This document shows, one piece after another, positions 16,972 to 25,745 of a stretch of 64,000 nucleotides of DNA; within the stretch, counting starts at the first letter, position 1; each line of letters begins with the position of its first letter. Under the pieces are notes generated by a model. The model had not been told where the DNA came from. It worked only from the letters and a program-made list of their open reading frames with translations, and searched no databases. This stretch comes from Caulobacter segnis. GTDB taxonomy: Bacteria; Pseudomonadota; Alphaproteobacteria; Caulobacterales; Caulobacteraceae. The stretch covers positions 4,588,001-4,652,000 of the forward strand of contig NZ_CP082923.1 of the NCBI RefSeq assembly GCF_019931575.1. Reading direction: 5' to 3'. Position numbers and translations under genes: made by a program.

Positions 16972-17805
16972 ATGTCCGAAGCAAGCGCGCCCAGCTCCGA
17001 AGCGATCCGCGAGCAAGTCGGTCGGCTCAAGCGCTCGGCCGCTTTCGCCGGTTCGGACAAGCTCTTTACGTTCCTGCACTTCGTTGTCGAAGAGACCCTC
17101 CAGGGAAACGGCGCGGGCTTGAAGGAATGGGTGATCGGCAACGCTGTCTATGGACGCGATCCGCCCTACGATCCCCGCATCGATTCAACCGTGCGGGTGG
17201 AAGCACGGCGGCTGCGGCGCAAGCTGCAGGAGCACTATGCCGGCCCTGGACGTGAAGACCCGCTGCTCATCGGTCTCCCGCTGGGCGGCTATGGCCCCAG
17301 CTTTGAACCCAATCCAGCCGCCCGGCCCGAAGGCCCGACGCGGCGGGTGCGAAATGCTGGCGAAACGACCCTGGCCGTTATGCCGTTTCGGGCTCACTCG
17401 GCCCGCGAAGCCGATGGCCATTTCGCTGATGGGCTGACCGATGAGCTCATCCTGCTGGCCGCCGGATCATCCAACCTTCGCGTCGCCCCGCGCCTGGCGG
17501 TTTTCCAGTACCGGGACCGGGTGATCGCGCCCCAGGCCTTGGCGACGGCGCTGCAGGTCGAGGTGCTGGTTCACGGCTCGGTCCGTTGGGAGGACGCCAG
17601 CGTCCGCCTCACCCTGGAGCTTTGCGACGTCACCGGTTTCGTCGTCTGGTCCGAACGCATTGACGGCGCCGGCGATGATCGGCTGGCCCTGCAAGAAGAG
17701 CTCGCCGCTAGGGCCTGGATGCGCCTGGAGGCGGCGTTGGCGGCGCGCGCCAGGAGCTTCACGCCGCCAACAGAGGTGGCGATCCTGCGCCGGCTGGCAA
17801 GTTAG
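16972..17805 (+). CDS. Regulator with N-terminal winged-helix-like domain and TolB-N/FlgO-like domain
   Basis: 277 residues from the ATG at 16972 (GGGAGA seven bases upstream). N-terminal block of about 110 residues: IREQVGRLKRSAAFAGSDKL, FVVEETL, VIGNAVYGR, YDPRIDSTVRVEARRLRRKL, GLPLGGYGPSF, a conserved DNA-binding-like module found before TolB-N or adenylate-cyclase-type modules. C-terminal half: LAVMPF, FADGLTDELILLA, LRVAPRLAVFQY, VLVHGSVR, LTLELCDV, FVVWSERID, like TolB-N/FlgO. It has a close paralog at 34072-34956. No sensor membrane helix is present. The stop overlaps the convergent nodT-type gene by four bases. Confidence 0.65.
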   Translation: MSEASAPSSEAIREQVGRLKRSAAFAGSDKLFTFLHFVVEETLQGNGAGLKEWVIGNAVYGRDPPYDPRIDSTVRVEARRLRRKLQEHYAGPGREDPLLIGLPLGGYGPSFEPNPAARPEGPTRRVRNAGETTLAVMPFRAHSAREADGHFADGLTDELILLAAGSSNLRVAPRLAVFQYRDRVIAPQALATALQVEVLVHGSVRWEDASVRLTLELCDVTGFVVWSERIDGAGDDRLALQEELAARAWMRLEAALAARARSFTPPTEVAILRRLAS

Positions 17806-19184
17806 CGCGAGGCCAACTTGTCCGCGCCGGTCCAGCCGCCCCCCAGAGCTTGGTAGAGTCCGATCGCCGCCGTCAGGCGGTCTGCGTGGAGCTGAACCAG
17901 GTTCAGATCGGCCGCGAGTAGACCCCGCTGGGCGTCCAGTTGCTCCAGATAGGGCGAATAGCCGGCGCGATAGCGGCTCTCGGCGAGGGTCAGGGCCTGG
18001 GCCAGGGCGTCTCGCTGGGCCGTCGCGGCGATCTCCTGCTCGCCACTGCGTTGGACCGACGCCAACCCATCCTCGACCTCTCGGAATGCGTTGAGGACGG
18101 TCTTGCGGTAGGCGAAGGCGGCCTGGTCGCGACGGGCCGCGGCCTGCCCCTGTTGGGCCTTGAGGCGTCCAGAATCGAAGATAGGCGCCAGGATGCTGCC
18201 GCCGATCGAGAAGACGTGGACCGGATCGTCGATCAGGTCCGATGCGACATAGCCCCACGATCCATTGAGCTGAACATTGGGCATGAACGCGGCGCGGGCC
18301 GCGTCCAGGCCATGGTCGCTTGCCGCGAGCTGCTGCTCGGCCTGCCAGATATCGGGCCGCCGTCGCAGCAGGGCGGCGGGTTGGCCTGGTGAGATCCACG
18401 GAACAGCCAGGCTGTAGAGCCCCGCACCCCGCGCGATCGTACCGGGGTTTTCCCCCAGCAGCAGCCGCAGGCCGTCCTCCTGGCGGCGTCGGGCCAGCTC
18501 GACGGCGGGGATCAGCTGGAGCGCGCTCTGGTACTCGGCGCTGGCCTGTTTCAGCTCGAGCTGGGCGCCATAGCCGGCCTCGACGCGCCGCCGGATGAGC
18601 TTGAGGGCGCCTTCGCGCGCCGCGACGGTCTTCTGCAGAACCTCAAGGCGCGCATCCAGGGCCAGCAGCGTGACGTAGCCGCTGGCGGCCGAGCTGGCGA
18701 TCGCCAAACGGACGCTGTCTTGCGCGGCTTGGGTGGCCAGAAGGCTCGACCGCGCCGCCGCGCTCGACGCCTTCAGCCGGCCGAAGAGGTCCAGGTCGTA
18801 GGCGGCTGAAAACTGCGCCTGGCCGGCGTGCTGTTCGACCGGTTGGCCGAAGGCGTTGAGCGCCCGCTGATCGGCGCCGCCGCCCGCGATGACGAGGTTG
18901 GGCCCACGCATCCCCTGAGCCAGATCGAACTGCGCGCGAGCTTCTTCGACACGCGCGGCGGCAAGACCAAGGTCGGGATTGTTGCTCAGGGCCTGCTCGA
19001 CGACGGCCGCCAGGGCCGGATCGCCAAAGGCGGTCCACCAGCGCGGATCGACGCTGGCAGGCGTCAGCGCGGCCTCTCGCCATTGGGCGGGCGGGGCCTG
19101 GGTCGCGGCGGTGGGCGCTGGCGGCCGGGGTCCCGCGCAGGCGGCTAGGCCCGCGACGCTGGCCAGGAGAACAAGGCGCCTCAT
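17802..19184 (-). CDS. NodT-family outer-membrane efflux lipoprotein
   Basis: 460 residues with a lipobox LAAC near residue 16 and two outer-membrane-efflux (TolC-like) repeats: WWTAFGDPALAAVVEQALSNNPDLGLAAARVEEARAQ and later AEYQSALQLIPAVELARRRQEDGLRLLLG, RRRPDIWQAEQQLAASDHGLDAARAAFMP, ending LYQALGGGW. It forms the outer-membrane duct of a tripartite exporter. The ATG overlaps the membrane-fusion gene stop (ATGA). Last gene of the six-gene operon. Confidence 0.92.
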   Translation of the reverse strand: MRRLVLLASVAGLAACAGPRPPAPTAATQAPPAQWREAALTPASVDPRWWTAFGDPALAAVVEQALSNNPDLGLAAARVEEARAQFDLAQGMRGPNLVIAGGGADQRALNAFGQPVEQHAGQAQFSAAYDLDLFGRLKASSAAARSSLLATQAAQDSVRLAIASSAASGYVTLLALDARLEVLQKTVAAREGALKLIRRRVEAGYGAQLELKQASAEYQSALQLIPAVELARRRQEDGLRLLLGENPGTIARGAGLYSLAVPWISPGQPAALLRRRPDIWQAEQQLAASDHGLDAARAAFMPNVQLNGSWGYVASDLIDDPVHVFSIGGSILAPIFDSGRLKAQQGQAAARRDQAAFAYRKTVLNAFREVEDGLASVQRSGEQEIAATAQRDALAQALTLAESRYRAGYSPYLEQLDAQRGLLAADLNLVQLHADRLTAAIGLYQALGGGWTGADKLASR

Positions 19185-20263
19185 GGCCGGCCCCGCGTAT
19201 CGACCTCGGCTTCGACCGATAGGCCCGGCCGAAGGCGCGCGGCCTCGTCTTGATTGGGATCGATGACGATGCGAACGCCGATTCGTTGGGGAACCTTGAC
19301 GAAGTTGCCGGTGGCGTTGTCGGGCTTGAGCACCGAGAACTCCGAGCCAGCGGCCGGCGAAATCCGCTCAATCCGACCGCTAAGGCGAGCCCCGCCAAGG
19401 GCGTCGACATAGAGGCGCGCGGGCTGGCCGACGATCATGTGGGCCGTCTGACGCTCCTTGAAGTTGGCGATCACCCAGCGCTGGGCCGGGACCAAGGCGA
19501 CGAGCTGGGTGCCGTTTGTCACGAACTGGCCCAGACGCACGCCGACCTCGCCCAGTTGACCCGATTCCGGCGCGACGATCTGGGTGTGGGCCAGATCGAT
19601 CTCGGCCATGCGGACTTGCGCCCGCGCGGCTTCGACCTGGGCTTCCAACCCGCCACGCCCGACATCGACCGTGCGAACGTCTTGCCGGGCGATCTCGCCA
19701 CCGGCCATGGCTTGGCGGACCTGCGCCTCGGCTTGGCGCAGCGCCGCCAGGGTCTGGTCGCGCTCCCGAACCGAGATCGAACCGTCCCCCACCAGATCAT
19801 TGGCTCTGCGCATGTCGGCCTGGGCCCGCAGGAGCTGGGCGCGGGCGTTGCCGAGATTGGCCACCTGACCTTCCAGCCCGGCGGTGCGGGCCGCGTGGGC
19901 TTGGCGGCTGTTGGCTAGGGCGGCCTCTTGGGCGGCGAGATTGGCGCGGGCCTGGGCCAGGCGCGCGACATAGGTCGCATCATCGATGCGCACCAGCAAT
20001 TGGCCGGCCTTGACCACCTCGTAGTCGCGCACGAGCACCTGGGCGACGTAGCCGCTGACCTGCGGGGCGATCACCGTGGTTCGCCCCCGCACGTAGGCGT
20101 TCTCGGTCCGCTCCAGGTGCGAGCCGAAGGGCGGCAGTTTCCAGGCGTTGAGGACCAGGAGCACGGCGATCAGCCCGATCAGCACGATGCCGATGACCAG
20201 CCACGGCGGACGCGGGCGGGGGCGCCAGACGTGGGCGGGTTCATCCAGGGCGGCGTCGGTCAT
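19181..20263 (-). CDS. HlyD/EmrA-family membrane fusion protein
   Basis: 360 residues: one N-terminal membrane segment (WLVIGIVLIGLIAVLLVLNAW), lipoyl/barrel-sandwich halves (TVIAPQVSGYVAQVLVRDYEVVKAGQLLVRID and later THTQIVAPESGQLGEVGVRLGQFV) around a long alpha-helical hairpin, and a beta-barrel with RWVIANFKERQTAHM. This is the periplasmic adaptor of an Emr-type pump and joins the DHA2 transporter to the NodT lipoprotein. Start overlaps the transporter stop by four bases (ATGA). Confidence 0.92.
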   Translation of the reverse strand: MTDAALDEPAHVWRPRPRPPWLVIGIVLIGLIAVLLVLNAWKLPPFGSHLERTENAYVRGRTTVIAPQVSGYVAQVLVRDYEVVKAGQLLVRIDDATYVARLAQARANLAAQEAALANSRQAHAARTAGLEGQVANLGNARAQLLRAQADMRRANDLVGDGSISVRERDQTLAALRQAEAQVRQAMAGGEIARQDVRTVDVGRGGLEAQVEAARAQVRMAEIDLAHTQIVAPESGQLGEVGVRLGQFVTNGTQLVALVPAQRWVIANFKERQTAHMIVGQPARLYVDALGGARLSGRIERISPAAGSEFSVLKPDNATGNFVKVPQRIGVRIVIDPNQDEAARLRPGLSVEAEVDTRGRP

Positions 20264-21894
20264 GAGGAGGTCTCCCGCGCGGCCTGCGAGCGCCGGCGAA
20301 GGGTGTTGAAGACGATGACGTAGGCGACGTAGGCGGCAGTCAGCAGCGCCAGGATCGCCACGAGACGGAAGACGTCGTTGAAGGCCAGAATCGCCGCCTC
20401 GCGGCTGAGCGCCTGGCCCAGAAGGGCAACGCCTTGCGCGGCCTGCGCGGCGGGATCGACCACAGCGCTGGAGACGGTCCGGGCGCCAGCCTGGATGCGC
20501 GCCATCACCTGCGGATCGGTGGCCACCACGCGCTCGGCAAGGCTTGCGGCGTGCTCGCGCGCGGCGATGGTCTGGTAGGTCCCCAAAAAGGCCGATCCGA
20601 CCAGGCCCCCGACGTTCTGGGTGGTGCTGAAGAGGACGATGAAGGTGACCAGGTGGTCGGCGCCCTTGGCGAGCATCTTGGTCAGGCCATAGAGTAGCGC
20701 CGGGCCGATGAAGAGCGTGGTGCCGAAGGCCAGGAGGGCCTGGGACCCGTAGAGCTGTTCGGGACGGGTGAGGTTAGTGGCGTGGGCGTCCCACCAGGCG
20801 CCGGCGGCGATGATCAGGGCCGCGACCATCACCTGATAGGGCAGACGCGTGGCCGACAGCGTCACGGCCGCGACCACGGTGCCCAACAGCATGGCGGCCA
20901 CGACCCCGCTGAAGAGGATGTGGAGCTGATCGTTGTTGAGGCCGCCGGCCGTAAGCAGGCCGACCGCGCCGAAGGTCTGCTCGGCAAGGGCGATACGAAC
21001 GAGCATGGCCACGGCGGCGAAGCGGATGATGTCCAGAGCGCCCAGCCAGCGCAGTTGCATGAGCGGCCGAGCCCGCAGGACTTCAATCGCCGCCGCCAGC
21101 GCCAGGAGACCAAGTCCGGTCGCAAGCGCCACGCCCAGCCACGGCGTATCGGTCCACCAGAGCAATCGCCCTTCGGACAGGACGCCGCAGATCAGGAGCG
21201 CGGCCGGAACCACCAGGCCGATGGTCAGGAAGTCGAGCGGCTCGAAAGCCTTGGACCGTTCACTCGGCGGCAGTCGCACGGCGTGCAGGGCGACGAAGGC
21301 GGTCAGGCCCAGCCCCATCTCGATCAGGTGCAGACCACGCCAATTGTCGAGCGCCAGCATCTCTACCGGAAAAAGCCGGGCCAAGGGCATGCCCAGCTGG
21401 ATGAGCCCGATCCCGATCACCACGCCCAGCGGCTTTAGCTTCGGCGGAAAGACCTGAATCAGATTGTAGATGGTCAGGGTGGTCAGACCCGCGGCCATCA
21501 TGCCGCTTGTGGCCCGCACCAAACCGGCGGCCAGGAAGCCGGGGAAAAGCAGTTGCCAGGCGCTGGCCAGGACATAGCCGACGATCAGGACGCTGGTGAC
21601 CTGCGGAATGCCGAATTGGGCGCGGGCCTTGACCAAGGTCAGGTTGGCGGTGGCGTTCATCGCCACATAGATCGCCGGCAGCCAGCTGGCTTGGGCCGCG
21701 TAGACGCCCATGGAACCTGAGAGGTTGGCGACATTGACGTTGACCAGCCCGTTGCCGAGCGTCGCCACCACCGCAAGCACCAGAGCGGCCAGGCCGTAGG
21801 CCAGCCGCCGGCCGCCCGAGTGAACCGGTGAGAACGGCGAACCCGGAAAGGCTGGCCGCTCGTGGTCAGCATAAACGTATGAGCTCTCACTCAT
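20260..21894 (-). CDS. MFS transporter, DHA2 (EmrB/QacA-like) family
   Basis: 544 residues from the ATG at 21894, which overlaps the DyP stop (ATGA). About fourteen hydrophobic segments are visible, starting with LAYGLAALVLAVVATLGNGLVNVNVANLSG, where the usual D1 motif is modified. It has a central extra helix pair typical of DHA2 pumps and a C-terminal helix FRLVAILALLTAAYVAYVIVF. With the fusion protein and NodT lipoprotein it would make an inner-to-outer-membrane drug exporter driven by proton exchange. The substrate is unknown; the operon partners suggest an oxidised or toxic aromatic/haem compound. Confidence 0.88.
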   Translation of the reverse strand: MSESSYVYADHERPAFPGSPFSPVHSGGRRLAYGLAALVLAVVATLGNGLVNVNVANLSGSMGVYAAQASWLPAIYVAMNATANLTLVKARAQFGIPQVTSVLIVGYVLASAWQLLFPGFLAAGLVRATSGMMAAGLTTLTIYNLIQVFPPKLKPLGVVIGIGLIQLGMPLARLFPVEMLALDNWRGLHLIEMGLGLTAFVALHAVRLPPSERSKAFEPLDFLTIGLVVPAALLICGVLSEGRLLWWTDTPWLGVALATGLGLLALAAAIEVLRARPLMQLRWLGALDIIRFAAVAMLVRIALAEQTFGAVGLLTAGGLNNDQLHILFSGVVAAMLLGTVVAAVTLSATRLPYQVMVAALIIAAGAWWDAHATNLTRPEQLYGSQALLAFGTTLFIGPALLYGLTKMLAKGADHLVTFIVLFSTTQNVGGLVGSAFLGTYQTIAAREHAASLAERVVATDPQVMARIQAGARTVSSAVVDPAAQAAQGVALLGQALSREAAILAFNDVFRLVAILALLTAAYVAYVIVFNTLRRRSQAARETSS

Positions 21895-23237
21895 CCGCCG
21901 CGGGCCTCTGGTTCGGCGGCGATCCACGCCAGTCCGGTCAGCCCGGGCAGGAAGACATGCTCGCCGCCGCGCACGACGGAAAAGTCGGGCAGACCCTTGA
22001 GCCGGCGCCGAACGGGCTTGTCGGGGAAGACGTAGTCGTCGGCGCGATCACGCCGACCAACGATCGGATCGCCTCGTGAGCCCTGACCGACGAAGTCGCC
22101 GTCATTGACCCATTGGGATTGAACGAACTCGAACTGACGACCTGGGTTGGCGTTGATCATCGCCAGAACGATGCCGCGATCCAGTCCATCATCCTCTGTG
22201 GCGTCATGCGGCAGCACAGGCCCGTAGGCCGATCCGCGACGAAGAACCCGATGAAGGCGGGCGTCGACGATGGTGTCCTTCAGGCCATCGCGCGGATTGA
22301 CGCGGCGGATATGGCTGCCGACGGGCGTCTTGGCGCCGTCGCGGTCGTCGTCGAAGTAGCCGAAGTCGTTGTTGCGCAGGCGGTCGGGGACGAGGCTTGG
22401 ATCATCCCGGGTCGGCGAGAGCGCCAGGGGACAGCCACTGCGCCAGCGCCCCATCATTTTGGCGGCGACAAACTCCTCGCCATCGGGGCGGCCCTGAGCG
22501 TTGTCGCGCAGATAGCCCCTGAACGCGGCGACATACTGGCGGATCTTGCGGATGGCCAGGAAGGTGCCGTTGCGCCAGAGCGCTTCCGGGCCGCCAGCCC
22601 GGGCGATCACGCCCAGCTCATTCTCATAGCCGAGGATGAACTCACCGGCCTTGGCCGGATCGCCCTGGCCCGGCAAGGGCGCGCCGCCTTCGCCTTCGAT
22701 GAACGGGCGGCTGATCCCGTCGTGGAATCCGAAGTGTTCGCGCAAGGTCGGGGGGATGCCGACATCCAGGCGATGGATAAAGGTCAGCCCTTCCTGACCG
22801 GCCAGGACCGAATGGCCAACCGCCACCTTCGCGTCGCGCGCCTCCCACGAGCCGGCCATCACGAAGAGGCCGATGTGGAAGCCTTGGCCGCCATGGGGCA
22901 TGTCCCAATGGGCCGGGTCGCTCTGGCCGACATCGCCAAGGAAGGCGCTGCGCGCGGCCATGCCCTGACGAAACTCGACGGGAAACCCGTCGATCATAGG
23001 TTCGGGCACCTGCAGGCGTCGCAGCCCTTCGCAGGTGAACACCACATTGATCCAGGCGCTCTCGGCCGGGGCGTCCCAGTTGGCGGCCGATGTGATGTGG
23101 GGGATCAGCCGGCGCAGCAGCGCCCGCGCGGCCACCGGCTCATCGACGCGAAAGAGCAGATAGGCTCCGAAATACGGCATGGGACGGTTGCGCAGAACCG
23201 TGCCCTGAATGTCGGCGAGCTCGAGTTCTACGGTCAT
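21891..23237 (-). CDS. DyP-type (dye-decolourising) haem peroxidase
   Basis: 448 residues. The DyP signature is FHDGISRP (171-178), with Asp as the distal acid, and SHIRRVNPRDG with the likely haem-ligand His309. Ferredoxin-like repeats start with IQGTVLRNRPMPYFGAYLLFRVDEP. DyP enzymes oxidise dyes, aromatics and Mn with H2O2. There is no signal peptide, so it is cytoplasmic or encapsulated. Its TGA is shared with the exporter ATG, and its ATG overlaps the preceding gene stop by one base, so peroxidase and pump are co-translated. Confidence 0.9.
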   Translation of the reverse strand: MTVELELADIQGTVLRNRPMPYFGAYLLFRVDEPVAARALLRRLIPHITSAANWDAPAESAWINVVFTCEGLRRLQVPEPMIDGFPVEFRQGMAARSAFLGDVGQSDPAHWDMPHGGQGFHIGLFVMAGSWEARDAKVAVGHSVLAGQEGLTFIHRLDVGIPPTLREHFGFHDGISRPFIEGEGGAPLPGQGDPAKAGEFILGYENELGVIARAGGPEALWRNGTFLAIRKIRQYVAAFRGYLRDNAQGRPDGEEFVAAKMMGRWRSGCPLALSPTRDDPSLVPDRLRNNDFGYFDDDRDGAKTPVGSHIRRVNPRDGLKDTIVDARLHRVLRRGSAYGPVLPHDATEDDGLDRGIVLAMINANPGRQFEFVQSQWVNDGDFVGQGSRGDPIVGRRDRADDYVFPDKPVRRRLKGLPDFSVVRGGEHVFLPGLTGLAWIAAEPEARGG

Positions 23238-23758
23238 CAGCTTATCGCATCCAAGAGCACGCCGAGCGCCTCGCGGCCGCGCAGCGCTTTGTCGATGTCG
23301 TGGCGGGAGGCCTCGGGAAAGGCGGTGAAGAAAAGCTCAGCGCCGATCAGGTGCTGACGCAGAAAGGCGTTCAGAAACGGCGAGGTCGCGCCGGGAAAGC
23401 CTTCCCAGACGCCGTCGAAAAGACTGTCGAGCCAGCCGGGCGACTTGTCGCAGAGATCTGCCAGCCAGGTGCAGAACTCGCCGTCATAGGTGAAGCCGAA
23501 CCACAGGCGCGTATCGCCATCGAAGAGGAACAGCCGAAAGTCGTGGGTCAGGCCCAACCGTCGCTCATGGTGGCTGATCTGGGCCTGCAAGCGCGGCAGG
23601 CGCTCACGCAGACGCGCCGCGCCGCCCGGGGCGACCTGACCAACGCCGCAGATCTCGGCGCGCTTGCCCATACGCAGTCCCGGCCCGTCGAACTGGGGCG
23701 CGACCTGAGGATCTTCAGCGCGTTCGTCGATCCAGGGGAGCGGAGCCATGAGTGTCAT
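23237..23758 (-). CDS. Protein of unknown function between catalase and DyP genes
   Basis: 173 residues from the ATG at 23758, overlapping the catalase stop (ATGA); the open frame is longer upstream but only inside catalase coding sequence. Conserved with the 14518-15030 product (blocks GPGLR, KR-E, PGGA, RLP, HDFR, LFD-DTRL, WEG). No known motif, signal peptide or membrane helix. Being translationally coupled to both a catalase and a DyP peroxidase, it may supply, bind or sense their substrate. That is inference. Confidence 0.65.
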   Translation of the reverse strand: MTLMAPLPWIDERAEDPQVAPQFDGPGLRMGKRAEICGVGQVAPGGAARLRERLPRLQAQISHHERRLGLTHDFRLFLFDGDTRLWFGFTYDGEFCTWLADLCDKSPGWLDSLFDGVWEGFPGATSPFLNAFLRQHLIGAELFFTAFPEASRHDIDKALRGREALGVLLDAIS

Positions 23759-24723
23759 CCGGCGACCGGGCAGCGTCCCATGGGACCGGCGAGCCAGCCC
23801 TGGCTGCGGAAAGCGGCGGAGGCTTCGTAGACGCCGCGGCGGATCTGGAGGATCGGATCGTCCGTCGCCTCGATGCCATCGACCAGCTGGGTAGGGTCGT
23901 GGTTCATCAGCGGATCGCCGATCTCCTCCTCGCCGATCGTGCCGGTGACGGTCAGCAGGCCGATCGGCACGCGGACGCGGTCTTCGGGCCAAAGCGCGGT
24001 GGCGTCGTCGAGCGGGTCACCCGGTTCGGCGATTTCCAAGACCAGCTCGAACTCGATCGGGCGATCGACGAGGCGGGCCTCGATCTCCTCGAAGAGGACA
24101 CTGGGGCTTTCCTTGGCCAGAACCTCGACGGCTTGGCCTCGGACGCCTTCGATCGGCAGCCAATGGCAACGGACATGCCGGATCTCGTCATGCTCGTCGA
24201 TGAACCGAAAGGCATGAATGGCGTGGAACTCGGTGTTGCCGAAGCTCACCGGCGCCTGGGCCTCGGCGCGCATCTTGAAGACGGCCGCGACATTGGGATT
24301 GGCGGCCAGGAAGGCGTCGAGACCGGCCCTGTTGAGCGGACCGTGGGGCTCGGTCGGGCGCAGAGCATCGACCAGGGCGACGAACTGCTCGATCGTCCGA
24401 GCGAAGAACAGCTTCTGGCTCAGCATGACCAAGTTCGTCACGCGCCCGTCGGGCAGATAGAAGCGGGTGGCCATGCCCACCGTGGCGTTGAACAGGGCGT
24501 GCGGGTCGCCCCCGCCCTTGGAGAAGCGAACCGTGGCCGGCACGCGGCCGCCCTGGAGATGCTGGGCGCGGGTGAAGTGCTTGGCGACGGGATAGGCCTG
24601 GAAGACGCCTTGGTAGAGGCGGCCGTCGGCGTGAAGGGTCCGATAGCCTGGAAAGTGGCCAAGCACGTCCTTGATCTTGCCGACGATCTCGTCGGCGTGC
24701 CGGTACTGACTGTTCTGGGTCAT
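23755..24723 (-). CDS. Catalase-family haem protein (short, SrpA-like)
   Basis: 322 residues from the ATG at 24723 (an upstream TTG at 24738 is less likely). The chain keeps the catalase core: HADG with distal His31 matching the HAxG motif, GGRVPATVRFSKGGGDPH, MATRFYLPDGRVTNLVMLSQ, FFARTIEQF. It is much shorter than clade 1-3 catalases and lacks their flavodoxin-like tail; the likely haem-ligand Tyr is in RRGVYEASAAF near the C-terminus. Such minimal catalases often act on organic peroxides. First gene of the six-gene operon; regulatory DNA lies at 24724-24927. Confidence 0.85.
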   Translation of the reverse strand: MTQNSQYRHADEIVGKIKDVLGHFPGYRTLHADGRLYQGVFQAYPVAKHFTRAQHLQGGRVPATVRFSKGGGDPHALFNATVGMATRFYLPDGRVTNLVMLSQKLFFARTIEQFVALVDALRPTEPHGPLNRAGLDAFLAANPNVAAVFKMRAEAQAPVSFGNTEFHAIHAFRFIDEHDEIRHVRCHWLPIEGVRGQAVEVLAKESPSVLFEEIEARLVDRPIEFELVLEIAEPGDPLDDATALWPEDRVRVPIGLLTVTGTIGEEEIGDPLMNHDPTQLVDGIEATDDPILQIRRGVYEASAAFRSQGWLAGPMGRCPVAG

Positions 24724-24799
24724 GGAGGCGCCTACCAAACGCCGAGCGAAGTCTCGGCCCGACGCCGAGGACGCTAGGACGCCGCATCGACCTCAGGCA

Positions 24800-24855
24800 G
24801 TGAGCGGGCGTTAGCGACTTGGGCCTGAAGGGCGCCCGACGGGCTAACCGTAACC
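24800..24855. promoter_or_regulatory. Likely regulatory region of the catalase-DyP-efflux operon
   Basis: GTGAGC (24800-24805), GCGTTAGC (24808-24815), the repeat copy with core GGGCCTGAAGGGCG (within 24814-24834) and CTAACCGTAACC (24844-24855) are packed between the catalase start and the divergent gene at 24928. The words match those in the 7147, 10075 and 49035 regions. Confidence 0.35.
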
Positions 24856-24927
24856 CTCGGCCCGCCTCACTTCACGGGCGCTTGGGCCCGCGCGACGGTG
24901 GCCACACGCCGGCCCAGGAGACGCGCC

Positions 24928-25632
24928 ATGCCGCCACCGCCACGTCCCGACTTTCTACGTCACCGGTTTGGCGCAGCGCTTTGGCTAGACCTGACCGCCG
25001 GCTTCGTGGAGATGATCGGCCTGGTCGGCCTTCATGGCCTCCTTCCGGTCCAGGTCGCCGTCAACGCGCCGCTGGCGATCGCGGCCTGGTCTCAAACGGG
25101 TCAAGACTTCGTCGCTCGAACACTGGCCATTCCTGTGTTCATCCTGGTGACGGCGCTGGCCTCGCGTGCGCTCAGCCGAGCCGGTCACGGGATCCGTTTG
25201 GCGAGCGGACACCTGCTCTTCTTCCAATGCCTGTTGCTGATGGGCGCGATGGCCGTTGGCGTCTTGCTTGGCCCTTTCCCTCGGTCGGACGCGCCGGCGG
25301 CGGTCGCGGCGGGACTGCTGCTGGTCTCGGCGATGGCCCTGCAAGGGGTCGGGGCGGCGTGGCTGTGGCGAGAGCGACTGTCGTTGGTCTCGACCTTCGA
25401 TCTGGCGCGACTTTCCATTCGAATGGGCCGTGGCGTCTGTCGTGGCCGCGATGTCTCGCCCCAATTGATGCGCCTTGGAGCCTTCATCGTGGGTGCGGGC
25501 GTGGCGGCGTTGGTGTTTCCGATCGCGGGTTTTTGGAGCCTAGGTCTGGCGGCGGCCGGCTCGCTTGTGACGCTCTTCCATTTCGTGCCGTTCGATTTCG
25601 CGCGGGCCTTCGCCGACGTTGGACGACGTTGA
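24928..25632 (+). CDS. DUF1275-like membrane protein
   Basis: 234 residues from the ATG at 24928, preceded by AGGAG. Six or so membrane helices. The first, LTAGFVEMIGLVGLHGLLPVQVAVNAPLAIA, matches the DUF1275 (YoaK) opening pattern of GF/YVDAIGFL followed by a short linker and N-rich turn. Function unknown in the family. It is divergent from the catalase operon and shares its intergenic region. Confidence 0.65.
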   Translation: MPPPPRPDFLRHRFGAALWLDLTAGFVEMIGLVGLHGLLPVQVAVNAPLAIAAWSQTGQDFVARTLAIPVFILVTALASRALSRAGHGIRLASGHLLFFQCLLLMGAMAVGVLLGPFPRSDAPAAVAAGLLLVSAMALQGVGAAWLWRERLSLVSTFDLARLSIRMGRGVCRGRDVSPQLMRLGAFIVGAGVAALVFPIAGFWSLGLAAAGSLVTLFHFVPFDFARAFADVGRR

Positions 25633-25745
25633 AGGCTGTAAGGCCGCGCACTCACCCCAACTCACGACCTTCGGCCAGCCGCGGCGCCTAGTCTCGCCAA
25701 TGACGGACGGCGTCCGGCCGCCCAGGTTTGCGAGGAGTGTGAGAG

